Notes under the pieces: generated by a model
Told to the model about the DNA's origin: nothing
The model's database searches: none
What the model saw: only the letters and a program-made list of their open reading frames with translations
NCBI GenBank assembly: GCA_013204985.1
Contig: JABMLG010000002.1
Location: 744,001 to 808,000, forward strand
Origin: Microbacteriaceae bacterium VKM Ac-2855
GTDB taxonomy: Bacteria > Actinomycetota > Actinomycetes > Actinomycetales > Microbacteriaceae
Length of the DNA stretch: 64,000 bases
Direction: 5' to 3'
Position numbers and translations under genes: made by a program
In this document: positions 9,284 to 17,928 of the stretch, in pieces
Layout of the letters: each line of letters begins with the position of its first letter
Numbering within the stretch: the stretch's first letter is position 1

Positions 9284-9366
9284 GACTCCGGATCGCCCGG
9301 TTCTGGGTCCCCTGGTTCTGGGTCCCCTGGTTCTGGGTCGCCTGACTCCAGGTCGCCTGACTCTAG
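9284..9366. repeat. 15-bp tandem repeat (minisatellite) between dxr and reductase gene
   Basis: Five units of 15 bp (9284-9358) plus a partial one. The central three read GGTTCTGGGTCCCCT or one base different; the outer ones diverge (GACTCCAGGTCGCCT). It sits between two convergent stops. One minus-strand frame would give a GDPEP-type pentapeptide repeat, but no credible gene contains it. Confidence 0.8.
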
Positions 9367-10280
9367 AAGAGGCGGTTCGCTCGCACGGTCGCCTCGAGCG
9401 CCTCGTCCCACGGCGTCGCGGTGATACCGAGCAGCCGCGTCGTCTCGCTCGCGTCATCGATGAACGGTGCGGTGAATTGATAGCTCGAGCGCTGCACCTC
9501 GCGTAGGTCGGGTGAGAAGAGACCGATCGCGCGCAGCACGACGTCGGGGTAGCGGCTGATCCGTCCGGTCGCACCGTAGCGATCGCGCAACTGTTCGAGG
9601 ATCCGCGTCCGCGGAAGATCGCTCGCCGGTGGCACATGCCAGATGCGGGAGCCGTCGCCGTGCGCGTCGATCGCAGCCTCGAGCGTGCGGACGATGTCGG
9701 GCAGAAACGCCCAACTGTGCGCGAGGGACGGATCGCCGACGACGCGTGCCGTCCGACCGGCGAGAACGGGGCCGAAGAAGTCAGAACCGAGGTGGGCGTT
9801 CGAGTCGGCGGTCGGCCCGAAGTAGTCGGAGGCGCGCACCTCGACCGCACGGAAGCCTGATCGATCGGCGGCCTCGAGGATCGTGCGCCAGCCGCGCATC
9901 CGGATGCGCCCTTTCTCCTCGGTCGGCTGCTCCGGCGAGGACTCGGTCATGGGCATGACGGCCCGGCCGTAGGAGTAGAGATTGCCCATCTGGACCACGG
10001 CGGCGGACGTGGCGCTCGCCGTAGCAGCGATCGCCGCGAATGCGGGCGGCCATGCGGTCGGCCACTCGCCGTATCGCGGGTTGATCGCGTTCACGATCAC
10101 ATCGGCACCATCGGCGGCTCGGGTCAGGGCGGCGGAATCGGCGACGTCCAGTGCGACGGCGCGTGCGCCGGGCACCGGCGTGCCGCGGCGGGAGGCGACG
10201 GTGACGGTGTCGCCGCGATCGATCAGGCGGGTCGAGAGGTCGCGGCCGATGAGGCCCGCGCCGAGGATGAGGATCGTCAT
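9363..10280 (-). CDS. NAD-dependent epimerase/dehydratase-family reductase
   Basis: Rossmann-fold protein of 305 residues of the extended SDR/NAD(P)-binding type, with GAGLIGRDL (GxGxxG, residues 6-11) and the early DVADSAAL acidic turn. The YxxxK motif is not conventional (QMGNLYSYGRAVMP carries the tyrosine), so activity is uncertain. The start at 10280 is chosen because TACCGT lies 7 nt upstream, with TTGCTT a further 17 bp away. It is divergent from a TetR regulator, which probably controls it. Substrate unknown. Confidence 0.8.
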   Translation of the reverse strand: MTILILGAGLIGRDLSTRLIDRGDTVTVASRRGTPVPGARAVALDVADSAALTRAADGADVIVNAINPRYGEWPTAWPPAFAAIAATASATSAAVVQMGNLYSYGRAVMPMTESSPEQPTEEKGRIRMRGWRTILEAADRSGFRAVEVRASDYFGPTADSNAHLGSDFFGPVLAGRTARVVGDPSLAHSWAFLPDIVRTLEAAIDAHGDGSRIWHVPPASDLPRTRILEQLRDRYGATGRISRYPDVVLRAIGLFSPDLREVQRSSYQFTAPFIDDASETTRLLGITATPWDEALEATVRANRLF

Positions 10281-10316
10281 GCCGCTGACGGTAAACGGCT
10301 GCCGTAGAAAAAGCAA
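10281..10316 (-). promoter_or_regulatory. Promoter of the reductase gene
   Basis: On the minus strand, -35 TTGCTT (10311-10316), a 17-bp spacer and -10 TACCGT (10288-10293), then 7 nt to the ATG. Confidence 0.55.
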
Positions 10317-10328
10317 GAGCGGTGCTCT
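10316..10328. promoter_or_regulatory. Candidate TetR operator between divergent promoters
   Basis: AGAGC-GGT-GCTCT, an inverted repeat with 5-bp arms, sits between the two divergent -35 boxes. This is where a TetR repressor would block both promoters. Position supports it; binding is inferred. Confidence 0.4.
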
Positions 10329-10331
10329 CGT

Positions 10332-10366
10332 TTGTGAATGGTGATCTGGAATGTCACCATGGATCC
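10332..10366 (+). promoter_or_regulatory. Promoter of the TetR gene (leaderless start)
   Basis: -35 TTGTGA (10332-10337), a 17-bp spacer, -10 CACCAT (10355-10360), then 6 nt to the ATG at 10367. Confidence 0.5.
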
Positions 10367-11044
10367 ATGATGGCGACGGCACGCGAAATGGCTCGCGAGC
10401 GGTTCACGTCCGACATCCTCGAAACGGCGACGCGGCAGCTGGCGGAGGTCGGAGCGGCTGCCTTGAGCCTGCGTTCGGTCGCACGTGAGCTCGGTGTCGC
10501 CTCATCGGCGGTCTACCGCTACGTACCCAGTCGCGACGCGTTGCTGACGGAGCTGATCCTGCGCGCCTACAGAGACCTCGGCGCGGAGGCCGTCGCTGCC
10601 GAGACGGCGGTGCCGCGAGGCGAGCTCGCCGAGCGTTTCCGCGCCGTCGCGACGGCTATCCGCGCCTGGGCTCAGGCGCATCCGCACCGCTACGCGCTGA
10701 TCTTCGGGTCTCCCGTGCCGGGCTACGAGGCGCCGAGGGAGACGGTCGATGCGGCGTCGATCGTGACGATGCTGCTCGTGCAGCTGCTGCAGAATGCGCA
10801 CGGGGATCGTGTCGACGACGGCGCGGGGGATGCGGACGGGCTCGTGCCCGGCGTGGCGGAGCAGGTCGGCTACACAGGACCGAGACGATTCCTCGTCGAG
10901 GGCATCCGTGCCTGGAGTGAGACGTACGGACTGGTCAGCTTCGAGCTGTTCGGCCACTTCGTGGGTTCAGTCGCAGATGCGGAGAGGTTCTTCCAGGCAG
11001 CGGTCGATGCGATGGTGATGCGACTGGGCTTGACCCATGATTGA
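10367..11044 (+). CDS. TetR/AcrR-family transcriptional regulator
   Basis: DNA-binding repressor, 225 residues. The N-terminal helix-turn-helix is clear (LSLRSVARELGVASSAVYRYV, residues about 34-54, followed by SRDALLTELI). The C-terminal half resembles the WHG-type ligand domain seen with actinobacterial TetR proteins (HRYALIFGSPVPGY). The ATG at 10367 fits the -10 at CACCAT; an upstream in-frame ATG would read through the promoter. It likely represses itself and the divergent reductase. The stop at 11044 lies 41 bp before the next lipoprotein start. Confidence 0.88.
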   Translation: MMATAREMARERFTSDILETATRQLAEVGAAALSLRSVARELGVASSAVYRYVPSRDALLTELILRAYRDLGAEAVAAETAVPRGELAERFRAVATAIRAWAQAHPHRYALIFGSPVPGYEAPRETVDAASIVTMLLVQLLQNAHGDRVDDGAGDADGLVPGVAEQVGYTGPRRFLVEGIRAWSETYGLVSFELFGHFVGSVADAERFFQAAVDAMVMRLGLTHD

Positions 11045-11085
11045 GGAAGCGGGGGAGAGGCCCTCGCCCGATCTCTGGGGGAATC

Positions 11086-11784
11086 GTGAACGCACTGGCG
11101 CGCTCCCGCTCCGCACTCGTTCTTATCACGGTCGCCGCGGCGGCGCTGACCGGTTGCACCGCCGCGCCTGACACCTCGACTCCATCGAGCACCTCGGCGT
11201 CCGGTCCCGGCCCCGCCTCGACGACGCCCTCCGCTTCCGCGACGAGCGCGCCCTCCGCCGCCTCGGTGATCCTGGGCAGCCGCGTCGCCGACATCGTTGC
11301 CGCCGACAGCTCGGTGATCGGCCGCATCGACTTCTTCGGCGCGACCGACTCCGCTGTCGAGGTGCTCACCACCGCCTTCGGTGCGGAGCCCGACGTCTCG
11401 GAGTACGCGGCCGGAATCGAGTCGCCGGCGGGCACCGAGTACGACTGGGGCGGGTTCCGCCTCCGCGACCCCGAGCCGGCCGGGTCCACGCCGCTCGATC
11501 CCGAATTCTTCGCGCAAGCCAGCGCCCCCTCGGTCGGCGACGTCGTGATCGCGGGTCCGGGCGGCGTCCGTGTCGGCGACGGCGTAGCCGACCTCTCGGC
11601 GAAGTGGGCCGACGAGCCTGCCGTTCGGATCGGCGAATCGTCGTTCTCGTTCGACATCGTCGAGGTCGGCCCGGCGGCGTCACCCGGCGAGCAGGTCAAA
11701 GAACTCTCCGTCTTCGCCGTCGCGCAGGATACGGCGGACACGATCACGATGATCTCGACCCCGGTGCAGAACTGGGGGGTCTGA
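11086..11784 (+). CDS. Putative lipoprotein of unknown function
   Basis: 232 residues. The GTG at 11086 starts a lipoprotein signal ending in LTGC (Cys24), followed by a Ser/Thr/Pro-rich linker to about residue 60; a longer in-frame frame start at 11041 would bury the signal. The mature part has alternating hydrophobic and acidic stretches and no motif I recognise. GGGG precedes the start. It lies downstream of the TetR gene on the same strand and upstream of the M50 protease; it may be cotranscribed with TetR. Function unknown. Confidence 0.72.
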   Translation: MNALARSRSALVLITVAAAALTGCTAAPDTSTPSSTSASGPGPASTTPSASATSAPSAASVILGSRVADIVAADSSVIGRIDFFGATDSAVEVLTTAFGAEPDVSEYAAGIESPAGTEYDWGGFRLRDPEPAGSTPLDPEFFAQASAPSVGDVVIAGPGGVRVGDGVADLSAKWADEPAVRIGESSFSFDIVEVGPAASPGEQVKELSVFAVAQDTADTITMISTPVQNWGV

Positions 11785-11848
11785 GGGGCTCGGGTCGCGC
11801 CATAGCCGTCCCCCAGCCCGCATCCAGCACGGCCCGACGCCGGGACCG

Positions 11849-11860
11849 TACAGTGTGCGG
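11849..11860 (+). promoter_or_regulatory. -10 box of the M50 protease gene (leaderless start)
   Basis: TACAGT (11849-11854) followed by 6 nt and GTG at 11861; it supports that start over the GTG at 11855. Confidence 0.5.
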
Positions 11861-13300
11861 GTGGAATCCGTGCTGCTGTTCATCCTGGGCGTCGTCGTCA
11901 TCTTCGTCGGCGTAGCCGCCTCGATCGCCCTGCACGAGCTGGGCCACCTCGTCCCGGCGAAGCTGTTCGGTGTCAAGGTGACGCAGTACATGGTCGGCTT
12001 CGGTAGGACCGTCTGGTCGCGACGACGTGGCGAGACCGAATACGGCCTCAAAGCGATCCCGCTGGGCGGATACATCGCGATGATCGGGATGTACCCGCCG
12101 AAGAAGCCGGGCGACGCCGTCGGCGAATCCAGCACCGGGTTCTTCAACGCCCTCGAGGGCAATCGGAACACGAAGGTGGGAGAGATCGGCAGCACCGATC
12201 TCCCGCTCGATCTCGGGCCTGACGGCTCGGAACAGTCGCCCCGGCGCGGTGCGTACGCGTCCATGATCGACGAAGCGCGTGCTGCGAGCGCAGAGACCAT
12301 CGGCGAGGGCGAGGAGCACCGCGCCTTCTATCGACTTCCGGTCTGGAAGCGCATCGTCGTGATGTTCGGCGGGCCTTTTATGAACCTGGTCATCGCGGGC
12401 GTGCTCTTCACGATCCTGCTCTGCGGCATCGGCATGCCGCAGTACAGCAGCACGCTGGCGAGCGTCTCGGCCTGCGTGTTGCCCGCCACGAGCACCAGCA
12501 CCACCTGTACATCGGCCGACGCGGTTTCGCCGGGGGCTCAGGCCGGGTTGGAGCCGGGGGACACCATCGTGAGCATTGACGGTACGGCCGTGGCGACGTG
12601 GGCCGAGGTCACTCCGCTCATCCGTGCCGCCGCGGGCGTGCCGCTGACGATGGTGATCGAGCGCGACGGTGCCGAGCAGACGGTGACGATCACGCCGACC
12701 GAGAACACGGTCGCGAAGACGGATGCGAACGGGGCCGCGATCACAGACAGCGCGGGGAACGTCGAGACCGAGGTGGTCGGCTTCGTCGGGATCTCGCCCA
12801 CGAGCGTGCTCGTGCAGCAGCCGATCACGGCCGTTCCCGAGACGATGGGCAACAACATCGCCAGCGTCGCCGGGGTCATCCTGAATCTGCCGCAGCGACT
12901 GATCGACGTGGCTCAGGCCGCGTTCGGTACCGAGGAGCGCGACGCCAACGGCCCCATCAGCATGGTCGGTGTCGGACGCATCGCAGGCGAGGTCGCCAGC
13001 TCCGATCAGTTCACGATCACCGGCAAGATCCAGCTGATGATCAGCGTGCTCGCGTCACTCAACATCGCGTTGTTCGTCTTCAACATGGTGCCGCTGCTGC
13101 CGATGGACGGCGGTCACATCGCTGGAGCGTTGTGGGAGGGCCTGCGCCGTCGCGTCGCCAAACTCTTCGGCCGCAAGGACCCGGGTCCTGTCGACATCGC
13201 CAAACTACTGCCATTGACCTACGCCGTCGTGATCATCCTCGGCGGGATGAGCGTCCTGCTGATGTACGCCGACATCGTCAAACCCATCAGCCTCTTCTAA
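11861..13300 (+). CDS. Site-2-type intramembrane metalloprotease (Rip1/RseP family)
   Basis: M50 protease that cleaves membrane-bound regulators such as anti-sigma factors within the lipid bilayer; 479 residues. HELGH (His25-His29) supplies zinc ligands and the catalytic Glu in the first helix. The distal motif [12 protein letters not shown] supplies the third ligand. A PDZ domain lies between (about residues 200-290: [17 protein letters not shown]). Helices flank both ends. Position between dxr and ispG is the conserved actinobacterial context. Start at the GTG 6 nt after a TACAGT box. Confidence 0.92.
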   Translation: MESVLLFILGVVVIFVGVAASIALHELGHLVPAKLFGVKVTQYMVGFGRTVWSRRRGETEYGLKAIPLGGYIAMIGMYPPKKPGDAVGESSTGFFNALEGNRNTKVGEIGSTDLPLDLGPDGSEQSPRRGAYASMIDEARAASAETIGEGEEHRAFYRLPVWKRIVVMFGGPFMNLVIAGVLFTILLCGIGMPQYSSTLASVSACVLPATSTSTTCTSADAVSPGAQAGLEPGDTIVSIDGTAVATWAEVTPLIRAAAGVPLTMVIERDGAEQTVTITPTENTVAKTDANGAAITDSAGNVETEVVGFVGISPTSVLVQQPITAVPETMGNNIASVAGVILNLPQRLIDVAQAAFGTEERDANGPISMVGVGRIAGEVASSDQFTITGKIQLMISVLASLNIALFVFNMVPLLPMDGGHIAGALWEGLRRRVAKLFGRKDPGPVDIAKLLPLTYAVVIILGGMSVLLMYADIVKPISLF

Positions 13301-13336
13301 CCCCCTCCGCACTCCCGAGCAAGAGCACCCTCGCGA

Positions 13337-13404
13337 GCACTGGCGCAGGGTTGTCCATTCTTTGCGAGCCTGCGAGCACAGAATTGACAACCCTGCGCCA
13401 GTGC
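13337..13404 (+). terminator. Large inverted repeat after the M50 protease gene
   Basis: A perfect 19-bp stem (13337-13355 with 13386-13404), with a further ATTCT/AGAAT pairing inside (13357-13361 with 13380-13384), starts 36 nt past the protease stop. Probable terminator; the long apical part is unusual. Confidence 0.6.
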
Positions 13405-13463
13405 GACCCAGCGACACGCGCGCAGCGCCGTGTCGCGAGTCCACCCACCCCGATGACGCCCGC

Positions 13464-13636
13464 GTCAAAGAAACGGCAACCCGGAGCCTGGTGCCTCCGC
13501 TGGGTGCGTCCGCGGTCAAAGAAACGGCAACCCGGTGCCTGTTGCGCCCGCCAGGCGCGCCCGCGTCAAAGAAACGGCAACCCGGTGCCTGTTGCGCCCG
13601 CCGGGTGCATCCGCGGTCAAAGAAACGGCAACCCGG
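13464..13636. repeat. Four 50/51-bp interspersed direct repeats
   Basis: TCAAAGAAACGGCAACCCGG (20 bp, each preceded by G) occurs without a mismatch starting at G13464, G13515, G13565 and G13616. The 30-bp linkers are GC-rich and related to each other (TGCCTGTTGCGCCCGCC in two of three). In copies 2 and 3 GCAAC can pair with GTTGC across the core edge. The alternating 50/51 period breaks any reading frame, so the array is non-coding. Similar linkers rule out CRISPR spacers. Confidence 0.85.
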
Positions 13637-13682
13637 CGCTGGCCGCGCGCCCCGCGCACACGTTCCTGTCACTCGGCGCGCG

Positions 13683-13695
13683 TACGATATCGAAC
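13683..13695 (+). promoter_or_regulatory. -10 box of ispG (leaderless start)
   Basis: TACGAT (13683-13688), 7 nt, then GTG at 13696. It lies 47 nt after the repeat array. Confidence 0.5.
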
Positions 13696-14856
13696 GTGCC
13701 AGCAGTCAATCTGGGGATGCCCAAGATCCCCGAAACCCTCGCCCCGCGTCGCAAGACCCGCCAGATCAAGGTGGGCAAGGTGCTCGTGGGCGGCGACGCC
13801 CCCGTCAGTGTGCAGTCGATGTGCACCACGCCGACGACGAACATCAACGCGACTCTCCAGCAGATCGCCGAGCTCACGGCCTCCGGCTGCGACATCGTGC
13901 GGGTCGCCGTTCCGAGTCGCGACGATGCGGAGGCGCTGCCGATCATCGCGAAGAAGAGCCAGATCCCGGTGATCGCCGACATCCACTTCCAGCCCAACTA
14001 CGTCTACGCCGCGATCGACGCCGGCTGCGCGGCCGTGCGAGTGAACCCGGGCAACATCCGCAAGTTCGACGACCAGGTGGGCAAGATCGCCGCCGCGGCC
14101 AAGGCCGCAGGCGTTTCGTTGCGGATCGGTGTCAACGCGGGCTCGCTCGAGCCGAGCATCATGCAGAAGTACGGCAAGGCCACCCCCGAGGCGCTCGTCG
14201 AGAGTGCGGTGTGGGAGGCGAGCCTCTTCGAGGAGCACGACTTCCACGACTTCAAGATCTCGGTCAAGCACAACGACCCGGTCGTGATGGTCAAGGCATA
14301 CCGTTTGCTCGCCGAGCGGGGCGATTGGCCGTTGCACCTCGGCGTCACCGAGGCCGGCCCCGAGTTCCAGGGCACCATCAAGTCGGCGACCGCGTTCGGC
14401 ATCCTCCTCTCCGAGGGCATCGGCGACACCATCCGGGTCTCGCTGTCGGCGCCGCCCGCTCAGGAGGTGAAGGTCGGCCTCCAGATCCTGCAGTCGCTGA
14501 ATCTCCGCGAACGCAAGCTCGAGATCGTCTCGTGCCCCAGCTGCGGTCGTGCCCAGGTCGACGTCTACACGCTCGCCAATGATGTGACGACGGGCCTCGA
14601 GGGCATGAGCGTCCCGCTCCGCGTCGCGGTGATGGGCTGCGTCGTGAACGGGCCCGGCGAGGCCCGTGAGGCCGATCTCGGCGTCGCCTCGGGCAACGGC
14701 AAGGGTCAGATCTTCGTCAAGGGCGAAGTTATCAAGACCGTTCCGGAGTCGGAGATCGTCCGCACACTGATCGAAGAGGCCAATCGTCTCGCCGCCGAGA
14801 TGCCCGCGAGCGAGGGCGGCACCGGTGCACCGACCGTCAGCGTCGGCGCGCACTGA
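13696..14856 (+). CDS. ispG: 4-hydroxy-3-methylbut-2-enyl diphosphate synthase
   Basis: MEP-pathway [4Fe-4S] enzyme converting ME-cPP to HMBPP; 386 residues. The GTG at 13696 gives an N-terminus ([18 protein letters not shown]) matching the actinobacterial family; the open frame continues upstream through the repeat array, but that part is not protein. Signatures: [43 protein letters not shown], and the cluster ligands in [11 protein letters not shown] and [12 protein letters not shown] leaderless promoter precedes it. proS follows after 22 bp. Confidence 0.95.
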   Translation: MPAVNLGMPKIPETLAPRRKTRQIKVGKVLVGGDAPVSVQSMCTTPTTNINATLQQIAELTASGCDIVRVAVPSRDDAEALPIIAKKSQIPVIADIHFQPNYVYAAIDAGCAAVRVNPGNIRKFDDQVGKIAAAAKAAGVSLRIGVNAGSLEPSIMQKYGKATPEALVESAVWEASLFEEHDFHDFKISVKHNDPVVMVKAYRLLAERGDWPLHLGVTEAGPEFQGTIKSATAFGILLSEGIGDTIRVSLSAPPAQEVKVGLQILQSLNLRERKLEIVSCPSCGRAQVDVYTLANDVTTGLEGMSVPLRVAVMGCVVNGPGEAREADLGVASGNGKGQIFVKGEVIKTVPESEIVRTLIEEANRLAAEMPASEGGTGAPTVSVGAH

Positions 14857-14878
14857 GCCACCGTTAGACTCTTCCCTC

Positions 14879-16645
14879 GTGGTTACCCGTCTGTCGAAGC
14901 TGTTCGTCCGCACCCTCCGAGAGGACCCGTCCGACGCCGAGGTGGCCAGCCACCGGCTCCTGGTGCGCGCGGGTTACATCCGTCGGCAGGCTCCGGGCGT
15001 CTTCGCCTGGCTGCCGCTGGGCCTGCGGGTGCGCCGCCGGATCGAGGCGATCATCCGCGAAGAGATGGACGGCATCGGAGCGCAGGAGGTGCACTTCCCG
15101 GCACTGCTGCCGCGCGAGCCCTACGAGCTCTCGGGGCGCTGGACCGAATACGGCGACGGTGTGTTCCGCCTGAAGGACCGCAAGGATGCCGACTACATGC
15201 TGGCGCCCACGCACGAAGAGTTCTTCACCCTGCTGGTGAAAGACCTCTACTCGTCCTACAAGGACCTCCCTCTTTCGATCTACCAGATCCAGGACAAGTA
15301 CCGCGATGAGGCGCGTCCGCGTGCCGGCCTGCTGCGCGGGCGCGAGTTCACCATGAAGGACGCCTACTCGTTCGACTACACGGATGCGGGTCTCGACGCC
15401 AGCTACCAGCTCCAGCGCGACGCGTACGAGAGGATCTTCGACCGCTTGGGCCTCGGCTACGTGATCGTGCAGGCCGACGCCGGCGCGATGGGGGGCTCGC
15501 GCTCGGAGGAGTTCCTGCACCCGACCGCGGTCGGCGAGGACACCTTCGTGCGCTCGGCCGGCGGGTACGCGGCCAACGTCGAGGCGTATCGCACGGCGGT
15601 TCCGGATGCGATCCCGCTTGAGGGCCTCTCCGCCGCGCGGATCTTCCCGTCTCCCAACACGCCGACGATCGCGACGCTCGTCGATCTCGCGAACGCGCAA
15701 CAGCCCCGAGACGACGGCCGGGACTGGACCGCTGCGGACACCTTGAAGAACGTCGTGCTGGCGTTGACCCATCTAGACGGTTCGCGCGAGCTCGTCGTGA
15801 TCGGCTTGCCCGGCGACCGCGATGTCGATCTCAAGCGCGTCGAGGTCGCCTTCGCTCCGGCCGAGGTCGAAGCGGCGACCGAGGCGGACTTCGCCAAGAA
15901 CCCCGGCCTCGTGAAGGGCTACATCGGGCCCTGGAGCGAGGACGGCGCCATCCTTGGTGAGACGTCCGCTACCGGCATCCGTTTCCTGCTCGACCCGCGC
16001 GTGGTCGACGGCACGCAGTGGATCACCGGCGCGAACGTCGCCGGGTACCACGTGCTCGACCTCACCGCGGGGCGCGACTTCGTCGCCGACGGCTTCGTCG
16101 AGGCGGCCGAGGTCCGTGCGGGCGATCCCGCCCCCGACGGCTCCGGGCCGATCGAAACCGCACGCGGTATGGAGATCGGCCACGTCTTCCAGCTCGGCCG
16201 CAAGTACGCGAACGTCCTCGGTCTCAAGGTGCTCGACGAGAACGGCAAACTCGTGACCGTCACGATGGGCTCCTACGGTATCGGGGTCACTCGCATCCTG
16301 GCGATCATCGCCGAGGCGAATCACGACGAGAAGGGCTTGATCTGGCCCGAGAACGTCGCACCGTTCGATGTGCACGTCATCGCGACGGGCAAGGACGCCG
16401 CCGCGCTCGAAGCCGCCGAGACCATCGCCGCAGCGCTGGAGACGGCGGGTAAGGACGTACTGCTGGACGACCGTCCGAAGGTCTCGCCGGGTGTGAAGTT
16501 CGGCGATGCGGAGCTGATCGGCGTACCGCAGATCGTGATCGCGGGCCGCGGCGCCGCCGAGGGCATCGTCGAGTTGTGGGACCGTCGCAGCGGCGAACGC
16601 ACTCAGGTACCCATCAACGAGGTCTCCGCCCGCCTCCTCGGCTGA
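14879..16645 (+). CDS. proS: Proline--tRNA ligase (bacterial type)
   Basis: Class II aminoacyl-tRNA synthetase charging tRNA-Pro; 588 residues, as usual for the bacterial form with an inserted editing domain. Motif 2 region [20 protein letters not shown], the insertion domain about residues 220-400, motif 3 [13 protein letters not shown], and the C-terminal anticodon-binding domain are all readable. Start at the GTG at 14879, 22 bp after ispG, with TAGACT 8 nt before it, so its own leaderless transcript is possible. A two-tier palindrome ends the unit at 16653-16727. Confidence 0.95.
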   Translation: MVTRLSKLFVRTLREDPSDAEVASHRLLVRAGYIRRQAPGVFAWLPLGLRVRRRIEAIIREEMDGIGAQEVHFPALLPREPYELSGRWTEYGDGVFRLKDRKDADYMLAPTHEEFFTLLVKDLYSSYKDLPLSIYQIQDKYRDEARPRAGLLRGREFTMKDAYSFDYTDAGLDASYQLQRDAYERIFDRLGLGYVIVQADAGAMGGSRSEEFLHPTAVGEDTFVRSAGGYAANVEAYRTAVPDAIPLEGLSAARIFPSPNTPTIATLVDLANAQQPRDDGRDWTAADTLKNVVLALTHLDGSRELVVIGLPGDRDVDLKRVEVAFAPAEVEAATEADFAKNPGLVKGYIGPWSEDGAILGETSATGIRFLLDPRVVDGTQWITGANVAGYHVLDLTAGRDFVADGFVEAAEVRAGDPAPDGSGPIETARGMEIGHVFQLGRKYANVLGLKVLDENGKLVTVTMGSYGIGVTRILAIIAEANHDEKGLIWPENVAPFDVHVIATGKDAAALEAAETIAAALETAGKDVLLDDRPKVSPGVKFGDAELIGVPQIVIAGRGAAEGIVELWDRRSGERTQVPINEVSARLLG

Positions 16646-16652
16646 CCCCGTA

Positions 16653-16727
16653 CTGCGGGGGACCCCGCCTGTGCGCGTGGGACCCGCCCTGGGCGGGTCC
16701 GATGCGCACAGGAGGGGTCCCTCGCAG
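16653..16727 (+). terminator. Two-tier palindromic terminator (third copy of CTGCGAGGGACCC element)
   Basis: Outer arms 16653-16666 with 16714-16727 (one mismatch); inner arms built on CTGTGCGC.T.GGACCCGCCC with two mismatches. Same architecture and order of motifs as at 8062-8146; it lies 8 nt after the proS stop. Confidence 0.75.
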
Positions 16728-16740
16728 GAGGTTCGTCGGG

Positions 16741-16746
16741 TAATCT
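16741..16746 (+). promoter_or_regulatory. Possible -10 box for the nusA operon
   Basis: TAATCT, 91 nt before the nusA GTG, immediately after the palindromic terminator. It would give an untranslated leader of about 85 nt. No good -35 is visible. Confidence 0.35.
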
Positions 16747-16837
16747 AGAGGGCTGAACCCGGGTGCGCGAGCGCCCGCAAGAGAAGTACGGTTGCGGCCA
16801 CCGCTGCGACATCAAAGTGAATACTGGAGGCTTGCCC

Positions 16838-17860
16838 GTGGAAATCGACCTGAGCGTATTGCGACTCATGGAGCGCGAGCGAGAGATCCCGTTCGACGAG
16901 CTGGTGCAGATCATCGAGCAGGCGATCCTGACCGCCTACCTCAAGCACGTCGGCCAGACCGATGCGGCCGAGAAGGCCGAGCGCGAGAAGACTCCGTTCC
17001 CGGCGACGGATGCGCGCGTGCATCTCGATCGCAAGACCGGTCACGTCTCGGTGTTCGTTCCCGAGTACGACGACGAAGGCAATGTCATCGGCGAGGCCGA
17101 GGACTCGCCCAGCGACTTCGGCCGCATCGCCGCGTTCGCCGCCAAGCAGGTGATCAACCAGCGCCTGCGCGACATCGCCGACGAGCACGTGCTCGGTGAG
17201 TTCAAGGGCCGCGAGGGCGACATCGTCGCCGGCATCATCCAGCAGGGCCCGAACCCGCGGATGATCCACGTCGATCTCGGTTCCATCGAAGCGATCCTGC
17301 CCCCTGAGGAGCAGGTGCCTGGTGAGGACTACTCCCACGGCCGGCGCATCCGCGTGTACGTGACCAGCGTCAGCAAGGGCACCAAGGGTCCGTCGGTGCA
17401 GGTCTCTCGCACCCACCCCGCCCTCGTCCGTAAGCTCTTCGCTCTCGAGGTGCCGGAGATCGCCTCGGGCGTCGTCGAGATCGTCTCCCTCGCTCGCGAG
17501 GCGGGCCACCGCACGAAGATCGCCGTCCGTGCGACCGAACCCGGCGTCAACGCCAAGGGCGCCTGCATCGGTGAACTGGGACAGCGCGTGCGCGCCGTCA
17601 CCGCCGAGCTGAACGCCGAGAAGATCGACATCGTCGACTACTCGCCCGATCTGCCGACGTTCGTCGCGAACGCCCTCTCGCCCGCGAAGGTCACCAGCGC
17701 ATTCGTGATCGACCAGAGCCTCAAGGCCGTCCGCGCGCTCGTGCCGGACTACCAGCTCTCGCTCGCGATCGGCAAGGAGGGCCAGAACGCCCGCCTCGCT
17801 GCAAAGCTCACCGGAGCCAAGATCGACATCCAGCCCGACTCGGTGATGGACGGCGAATAG
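16838..17860 (+). CDS. nusA: Transcription termination/antitermination factor NusA
   Basis: RNA polymerase-binding factor acting in pausing, termination and antitermination; 340 residues, the short actinobacterial form without the C-terminal acidic repeats of enterobacteria. N-terminal polymerase-binding domain (to about 120), S1 domain (about 125-190: GDIVAGIIQQ...IHVDLGSIEAILP), then two KH domains (VSRTHPALVRKLF; LAIGKEGQNARLAAKLTGAKIDI). The GTG at 16838 is preceded by ACTGGAGG; the longer frame from 16763 is untranslated leader. The gene rimP, usually just upstream, is absent here. Confidence 0.94.
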   Translation: MEIDLSVLRLMEREREIPFDELVQIIEQAILTAYLKHVGQTDAAEKAEREKTPFPATDARVHLDRKTGHVSVFVPEYDDEGNVIGEAEDSPSDFGRIAAFAAKQVINQRLRDIADEHVLGEFKGREGDIVAGIIQQGPNPRMIHVDLGSIEAILPPEEQVPGEDYSHGRRIRVYVTSVSKGTKGPSVQVSRTHPALVRKLFALEVPEIASGVVEIVSLAREAGHRTKIAVRATEPGVNAKGACIGELGQRVRAVTAELNAEKIDIVDYSPDLPTFVANALSPAKVTSAFVIDQSLKAVRALVPDYQLSLAIGKEGQNARLAAKLTGAKIDIQPDSVMDGE

Positions 17861-17928
17861 CCGCATACGGCGTGTCGGAGTGTCCTCTCAGCAAGTCGGC
17901 TGGGCGGGCCTCCGAACGAGGGAGTAGT

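Larger units (their letters stand above)
13301..13695. other. 395-bp non-coding interval between the protease gene and ispG
   Basis: No gene is supported here. It holds a 19-bp inverted repeat (13337-13404), a second hairpin (GCGACACG 13411-13418 with CGTGTCGC 13429-13436), four 50/51-bp repeats (13464-13636), and the ispG -10 box (13683-13688). Confidence 0.8.

Noticed and set aside
9284-9411. A protein with GDPEP pentapeptide repeats
   Set aside because: The frame is antisense to dxr and has no start or partner; the repeats are an intergenic minisatellite.
13337-13404. Terminal inverted repeats of an insertion sequence
   Set aside because: The arms enclose only 30 bp, with no transposase and no target duplication.
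13464-13636. A CRISPR-like array (repeat 20-21 bp, spacing 50/51 bp)
   Set aside because: The spacers are related to one another and GC-rich, the repeats are shorter than usual, and no cas gene is nearby.
12598-13695. N-terminal extension of ispG from position 12598
   Set aside because: It reads antisense-like, low-complexity sequence in another frame of the protease gene and through the repeats. The family N-terminus begins at the GTG at 13696.
16763-16837. A longer NusA starting at the GTG at 16763
   Set aside because: Its first 25 residues lack family similarity, and ACTGGAGG is placed for the GTG at 16838.
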